A stretch of 42,493 nt of DNA from the IMG/VR virus record IMGVR_UViG_3300049911_000061, positions 1 to 42,493 of that record. One strand, written 5' to 3'. Below the pieces are notes generated by a model. That model was not told where the DNA came from. It saw only the letters and a program-made list of their open reading frames with translations, and did no database searches. The position numbers and the translations under genes are program-made. This DNA is from a virus. Of the stretch, positions 39,439-42,493 are shown piece after piece; within the stretch, counting starts at the first letter, position 1, and every line of letters begins with the position of its first letter.

Positions 39439-39587
39439 GGTGGGTGGTGGCGGTTCATCGGTGAGGCGGAGTCTGGTTAGTGCTTCCGAGGGAAACCTGA
39501 CGGGAAGCGAGCTGTTGGGAAGAATAGGGCCAGACAGCGACAAGGTGGAGTCCGAGATCACCGACCATTCACCCACCTTTTGAAAGG
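39437..39587 (+). ncRNA. Riboswitch-like structured leader, copy B
   Basis: P1: AAGGTGGGTG (39437-39446) with CACCCACCTT (39570-39579), 10 bp. P2: TCGGTGA (39458-39464) with TCACCGA (39558-39564). P3: GTCTGG (39471-39476) with CCAGAC (39530-39535). P4: GCTTCC (39482-39487) with GGAAGC (39503-39508) and inner AGG-GAAA-CCT. The P1 3' arm CCTT (39576-39579) can pair AAGG (39584-39587) which is the ribosome site of the gene at 39595. This is the layout of a translational switch. Confidence 0.65.
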
Positions 39588-39594
39588 AGAAAGG

Positions 39595-39777
39595 ATGGGA
39601 CTTTGTATTAAGTGTGGAACATGGCATTCTTCTGTGGAATGTCCTCCACCTAAAAAGGTTACTTGTGAGTGCGGAAATTCTTTTTTAATGCCTTGGGATT
39701 CTACTGGGTTAATTGAATTTATTACTTGTGGGAAGTGTAGAAAGAAGATGGTGAATGCAAAGATTGAAGATGTTTAG
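39595..39777 (+). CDS. Double zinc-ribbon small protein
   Basis: 60 residues. ATG 39595 lies six bases after AAAGGAG in element B. CIKCGTWHSSVEC, CECGNSF and CGKCRKK form zinc knuckles. Its stop lies inside the P1 helix of element C. Confidence 0.65.
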   Translation: MGLCIKCGTWHSSVECPPPKKVTCECGNSFLMPWDSTGLIEFITCGKCRKKMVNAKIEDV

Positions 39778-39901
39778 AGGGTGCTTCAGAGATCCCACTC
39801 CGTAACCAGTCGGTCTTGTGAGTCGAATTACCCCATATCGGGTAAGTAAGACAATAGCAAGAGGGATAGGCCACCTGGGCACTCTCTAACCTTTTAAGAG
39901 G
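39774..39901 (+). ncRNA. Riboswitch-like structured element, copy C
   Basis: P1: TTAGAGGGTGC (39774-39784) with GCACTCTCTAA (39879-39889), 11 pairs including one G-U. Inner helices: ATCCC (39792-39796) with GGGAT (39863-39867); GTCTT (39813-39817) with AAGAC (39848-39852); TTACCC (39828-39833) with GGGTAA (39840-39845). P1 is followed by CCTTTTAAGAGG (39890-39901), again able to form a CCTT/GAGG hairpin over a ribosome-site-like segment. No ORF starts right after it. Confidence 0.6.
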
Positions 39902-39910
39902 AAGAAGATT

Positions 39911-40026
39911 AAGGTGGAGTGGTGGCGAAAGCCAGAGCGACGTAGCCCGTACGAGCAGGACTAATCGACAGGAGAATAACCTGTACTCTGTAAAGAGTGG
40001 AGCCTGCCCACCCACCTTTTGAAAGG
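39911..40026 (+). ncRNA. Riboswitch-like structured leader, copy D
   Basis: P1: AAGGTGGaGTGG (39911-39922) with CCACCCACCTT (40008-40018), one bulge. Inner: TGGC-GAAA-GCCA (39923-39934); CGTA/TACG (39941-39953); GCAGG (39955-39959) with CCTGC (40003-40007); ACAGG/CCTGT (39968-39984); ACTCT-GTAA-AGAGT (39985-39998). CCTT (40015-40018) can pair AAGG (40023-40026) in the ribosome site of the gene at 40035. Confidence 0.65.
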
Positions 40027-40034
40027 AGGATAAG

Positions 40035-40103
40035 ATGGCTTGTAATATGAGGTGTAAAGAATGTAAATTGGCTTGTGGAGGAAGGAGGAATCCCAATGAG
40101 TAA
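40035..40103 (+). CDS. 22-residue Cys-rich peptide
   Basis: GAAAGGAGG lies before the ATG in element D. MACNMRCKECKLACGG has four Cys spaced to bind zinc. Its stop overlaps the next gene. It may be the translated target, or a leader, of the switch-like RNA. Confidence 0.5.
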   Translation: MACNMRCKECKLACGGRRNPNE

Positions 40104-40320
40104 AGAGAAGTGGAAAGAGGAGGCTCAGAAATATTGGGAGAAGCATCACAATGATGGTAATCCTGCCTATGTAGTCCAAGAGGCCTATCTCCAAGCCTGC
40201 AAGGTGAGGCAGGAGGAGATTGAGAAGTTGAAGGATGAGAATGCTACCTTGAGATATACAATTAGAATGTTACAAATGCCAGCAGAAAGTTCTAAGTTCA
40301 AATTTAAGGAGACAAAATGA
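40096..40320 (+). CDS. Small coiled-coil protein
   Basis: 74 residues from ATG 40096 with AGGAGG upstream (within the peptide before). KEKWKEEAQKYWEKHHNDGNPAYVVQEAYLQACKVRQEEIEKLKDENATLRYTIRML is helical; coupled by ATGA to the next gene. Confidence 0.6.
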   Translation: MSKEKWKEEAQKYWEKHHNDGNPAYVVQEAYLQACKVRQEEIEKLKDENATLRYTIRMLQMPAESSKFKFKETK

Positions 40321-40538
40321 GTGAGATTGATGCCAACAAAACTATTGATGACCTTATTACCGAACTCGAAAAGGAGAAGAATCGGGCTGACGAATTTCAG
40401 GGGAAATATACAGATTTGGCAGGAGAATATAATGGTATATGGACAGATAATTTTGAATTGAAGCAGAGGGTGAAGGAATTAGAAGGAATACTTGCCTCAA
40501 TTAAGAATGATCCCTCTATTGGTAAACTTGAGATATAG
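40317..40538 (+). CDS. Small coiled-coil protein
   Basis: 73 residues; ATGA overlap with the previous gene. Long helix (IDDLITELEKEKNRADEFQGKYTDLAGEYNGIWTDNFELKQRVKELEGIL). Last gene of the rightward operon. Confidence 0.6.
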   Translation: MSEIDANKTIDDLITELEKEKNRADEFQGKYTDLAGEYNGIWTDNFELKQRVKELEGILASIKNDPSIGKLEI

Positions 40539-40598
40539 GCCAGTCATAGATTCGATCCTAATCGCTCTATGGGGGAGATGAAGTGGCTGGCTTGTTTT
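40539..40598. terminator. Hairpin terminator between convergent operons
   Basis: GCCAGT (40539-40544) pairs GCTGGC (40586-40591) with one G-U; CATAGA (40545-40550) pairs TCTATG (40566-40571) and CGAT (40553-40556) pairs ATCG (40561-40564). The right arm is followed by TTGTTTTATT. It lies exactly between the ends of the rightward operon and the leftward late operon, so it may end both. Confidence 0.65.
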
Positions 40599-41145
40599 AT
40601 TGTTTAATTGCTTCTGCCTTTACTAAAAGATCAGTTTTCTCGGATGACCCCTTACTCGATCCGAAGTAATACCCTATAACAGTTCCAAATCCAGCTGCCA
40701 ATGCTCCAAAGAGCATAAAAACAACGCCATTTTGGTCTTTAGGTAATTCATGAAATATTAATAATGCTGTCAGACTGAAAAATCCAAAAACAATCGTCCA
40801 TCCCAAAATATACTGATTGATGTCCCTTTTCCCAGTAGCCTTTGTGATTTCAACTTCCCTTGAACGTGCAGATTGAACATCTTTAATGTACATATCCTGT
40901 TCATCAAGTTTCTGTTTATTAAGCGCAAGTTGAAAATCCATCTCTGCTACCCGAAGTTTCAAGGCAGATTGAGGATCTTGCTGGATGGCCTGATTGATCT
41001 GATCTGGCGTTGCATCCTCACTTAATCCAAAGACTTTCGCCAAGACCTTTATCCCTCCCCCAATCAATACTCCAGGTGCCCCAAACAAAGACCCTATCCC
41101 TGGAGCCATATCTGCGATCTTACCGCCGAGTTCTTTCCAGTCCAT
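40597..41145 (-). CDS. Holin-like 3-TM protein (GTA_holin_3TM type)
   Basis: 182 residues; start ATG 41145 overlaps a TGA upstream (TGATG). N-terminal amphipathic region (GIGSLFGAPGVLIGGGIKVLAKVFG), a coiled charged middle (FQLALNKQKLDEQDMYIKDVQSARSREVEITKATG), then YILGWTIVFGFFSLTALLIFHELP and VVFMLFGALAAGFGTVIGYYFGSS membrane spans. Matches holin-of-3TM proteins. It should control pore formation for the endolysin. Confidence 0.78.
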   Translation of the reverse strand: MDWKELGGKIADMAPGIGSLFGAPGVLIGGGIKVLAKVFGLSEDATPDQINQAIQQDPQSALKLRVAEMDFQLALNKQKLDEQDMYIKDVQSARSREVEITKATGKRDINQYILGWTIVFGFFSLTALLIFHELPKDQNGVVFMLFGALAAGFGTVIGYYFGSSKGSSEKTDLLVKAEAIKQ

Positions 41146-41234
41146 CACATCACCCCCGCTTTATCATGTAGATACCATCTTAAAACCCATCCACCAATAA
41201 TGCCGACTACAAAGGATACAATTATCATTTGCAT
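41145..41234 (-). CDS. 29-residue membrane peptide
   Basis: GGAGG before ATG 41234. One membrane span (MIIVSFVVGIIGGWVL). Its stop overlaps the holin start as TGATG, so it is probably a lysis accessory or leader peptide. Confidence 0.55.
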   Translation of the reverse strand: MQMIIVSFVVGIIGGWVLRWYLHDKAGVM

Positions 41235-41272
41235 TTGTCTTACCTCCTTCAATGTTCTAAACATTTCAATCG

Positions 41273-41338
41273 TTAAAATCCTATCCCAAAATATGTAATC
41301 ACCGCAAATACCCCAAACACAGCCAAGCCTAAAAACAT
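41273..41338 (-). CDS. 21-residue membrane peptide
   Basis: Perfect AGGAGGTGAG before ATG 41338. The whole peptide (FLGLAVFGVFAVITYFGIGF) is hydrophobic. Tiny but with a strong start site; possible holin helper. Confidence 0.45.
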   Translation of the reverse strand: MFLGLAVFGVFAVITYFGIGF

Positions 41339-41350
41339 TTATCTCACCTC

Positions 41351-41524
41351 CTATTCACTCATCAGACTCTTACAACAATCATGATATTCTTCCTTCTCCT
41401 TCACGGGAGGGAAACAAATTCCATGAATTCAAACACCCGAGATTATCTTACCATCAACAATAGTCATTAATTGCCACGGTGATACAGATGTCGAATTAAA
41501 TTCTCTTCCGCAAACACAAAACAT
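41351..41524 (-). CDS. Cys-rich protein interrupted by in-frame TGA
   Basis: AAAGGAGG before ATG 41524. MFCVCGREFNSTSVSPW.. reads 31 codons, then TGA (41431-41429), then continues in frame IHGICFPPVKEKEEYHDCCKSLMSE to TAG (41353). Both halves carry Cys residues of the same zinc-like style. Whether the UGA is a nonsense mutation, read-through, or selenocysteine is open. The first half may be the only real product. Confidence 0.45.
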
Positions 41525-41526
41525 AT

Positions 41527-41619
41527 CTATTTCCTCCTTTCTTTTTTGACCTTAATCTCTCGCTTTATTTTGTCTCCCTCACCTTGATACCAATGGATGA
41601 TAATGGTTATAATTGTCAT
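41527..41619 (-). CDS. 30-residue small peptide
   Basis: Begins just after the endolysin stop (TAACATG). Hydrophobic front (TIITIIIHW) and basic end (KIKREIKVKKERRK). Short; moderate support. Confidence 0.4.
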   Translation of the reverse strand: MTIITIIIHWYQGEGDKIKREIKVKKERRK

Positions 41620-41620
41620 G

Positions 41621-41935
41621 TTATCCTTCCCAATGCCCTTTATCCCAAATGATCATCTCGGCCCCGTCCATCTCTCTCCATCGTTTGTGCCAGTGATCAA
41701 ACCCCATGTTGGGTTCTCCCAACTTGCCGTCTTGCACAAAATAAATATCCATTGCTCTTCCAATTTGATGTTTGGATAAAATTTTCACCCCGTCACATTT
41801 AGATTTTCCCTCTTGAAATAAGTGCATCTGTTCTCCGTCAGATCGTTTACAATAGTCTATGATTGGATGCTCCCCCAGAAGGATCATCTCATGAAGCAAT
41901 TGGACAATACTTATCGTGAATTCGATTCTTGTCAT
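41621..41935 (-). CDS. M15-family peptidase endolysin
   Basis: 104 residues. LSKHQIGRAMDIYF supplies His56 and Asp63 of the SxHxxGxAxD zinc motif; the end GHWEG supplies the third His101. These are the M15 (D,D/L,D carboxypeptidase or L-alanyl-D-glutamate peptidase) ligands. Compact, no signal peptide, so holin-dependent release is expected. ATG 41935 overlaps the upstream TGA. Confidence 0.83.
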   Translation of the reverse strand: MTRIEFTISIVQLLHEMILLGEHPIIDYCKRSDGEQMHLFQEGKSKCDGVKILSKHQIGRAMDIYFVQDGKLGEPNMGFDHWHKRWREMDGAEMIIWDKGHWEG

Positions 41936-42111
41936 CCAAACTTCTCTTTGTTTCTTAGATAATTAATATGAGCTTGAAACAGGTAAATAATTTCTTCTCC
42001 TGCCTTGATATAGTCCGAAAGATGGGTTTTAATATCAATCTGAGACATTTTCCTGAACCTAAATCTAAGCTCTCGTTCTTGTTCCATGACTAAAAATTCA
42101 AGAGTGGTCAT
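41932..42111 (-). CDS. 59-residue helical peptide before endolysin
   Basis: ATG 42111 follows the XhlA-like gene stop directly; its TGA overlaps the endolysin start. TTLEFLVMEQERELRFRFRKMSQIDIKTHLSDYIKAGEEIIYLFQAHINYLRNK is helical, charged. Unknown. Confidence 0.55.
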   Translation of the reverse strand: MTTLEFLVMEQERELRFRFRKMSQIDIKTHLSDYIKAGEEIIYLFQAHINYLRNKEKFG

Positions 42112-42381
42112 TTATTTCGCCATGTGGGTGGTTAATTGTGCAGCCAATGCAGAAACCTCCTTAATCAAATCAATGTTGTATTTTACCCCTATTCCCAAGA
42201 GGGCAATTACGGCTGCTGAAATAACTGCCAATATCCCAGAGAACCATTTTAAAAATCTCTTGAAGAAGACCATTTCTAAACTCATATCTTTCACATTCTC
42301 AATGATTCCTTTCTCCTTAGTGAACTCATTACCATATAAGATTTCTTCAATCTTATGAACCTTATCAGTAATATCGACCAT
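42112..42381 (-). CDS. XhlA-like single-TM lysis protein
   Basis: 89 residues. A coiled front (ITDKVHKIEEILYGNEFTKEKGIIENVKDMSLEMVFFKRFLKW) leads into one membrane span (FSGILAVISAAVIALLGIGVKY) near the C-terminus, the layout of haemolysin XhlA-type holin partners. The ATG lies inside the terminal repeat (also 15-13), and is coupled to the gene at 17-367. Confidence 0.68.
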   Translation of the reverse strand: MVDITDKVHKIEEILYGNEFTKEKGIIENVKDMSLEMVFFKRFLKWFSGILAVISAAVIALLGIGVKYNIDLIKEVSALAAQLTTHMAK

Positions 42382-42493
42382 ATCATTTCACCTCTTCATT
42401 GTAACCCAAGTCTTTTCTTAGACCTTTGATGTCCCTTGAAATTTCGACCTGGCCCATCTTAATTAATCCGATGTCTTTGGCCAATAATTGTAA
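42367..42493. repeat. Terminal direct repeat, right copy
   Basis: Exact second copy of bases 1-127. It should be counted once in the circular map. Confidence 0.93.

Noticed and set aside
39437-40026. tRNA or CRISPR reading of the RNA elements
   Set aside because: No cloverleaf with CCA-type acceptor or T-arm could be built, and there are no regularly spaced identical repeats.
40539-40598. T-arm-like sequence AGATTCGATCCT suggesting a tRNA
   Set aside because: No acceptor, D or anticodon arms fit; nested helices and T-rich end fit a terminator between convergent operons.
1-42493. Diversity-generating retroelement, CRISPR array or insertion sequence
   Set aside because: No reverse transcriptase, template/variable repeat pair, spaced direct repeats or transposase were seen.

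Overview
The window is one complete temperate tailed-phage (siphovirus-type) genome. Bases 1-127 recur exactly as 42367-42493, so this is a circular or circularly permuted molecule of 42,366 bp cut open inside the lysis region; one gene (42112-42381) begins in the repeat. An HK97-like head set (portal, ClpP-type protease, HK97-fold capsid), a long tape measure, a G/GT-type tail chaperone frameshift, a P27/Terminase_1 packaging pair, a tyrosine integrase and a repressor region identify it. Host: a bacterium using strong AGGAGG ribosome sites and sigma70-like promoters, with a Gram-negative style lipoprotein signal on one phage protein. The sequence does not show which genus.

Minus strand, late genes (about 22659 down to 1, then through the junction to 40597): portal, five accessory virion genes, protease, capsid, eight small structural genes (one LamG-like), head-tail connector, head-tail adaptor, tail terminator, a methyltransferase plus glycosyltransferase pair, major tail protein, tail chaperone G/GT, gp10-like protein, tape measure, distal tail and hub proteins, a C1q-like receptor-binding candidate, then the lysis module (XhlA-like protein, M15 endolysin, tiny membrane peptides, 3-TM holin). 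Nearly every junction is ATGA, TAATG or GTGA, indicating a translationally coupled operon.

Minus strand, packaging and replication (22825-27051): HTH protein, zinc ribbons, terminase large and small subunits, HNH nuclease, DUF1064 nuclease, and a replication-initiator-like gene carrying a 15-bp tandem repeat. A short rightward operon (27200-28469) with its own promoter and terminator lies opposite. The leftward operon 30661-28538 encodes a radical SAM protein and small unknowns.

Lysogeny and early right region (30749-40538): integrase, a structured RNA-like element, RHH and Cro-like regulators, an XRE repressor, a lipoprotein moron, and a long rightward operon of small genes. That operon ends in a recombination cassette (annealing-like protein, PD-(D/E)XK exonuclease, coiled-coil protein). 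Two almost identical 19-bp operators sit directly against the start codons of the Cro-like gene and of the first rightward early gene.

The most unusual content is RNA. Three consecutive multi-helix elements (39437-40026) each have a long closing stem whose 3' arm can instead pair with the ribosome binding region in a CCTT/AAGG-type hairpin, which is riboswitch-like. Another element at 34094-34220 has several GNRA/UNCG-capped hairpins. A 105-nt stem-closed element ending in seven T lies upstream of the integrase.
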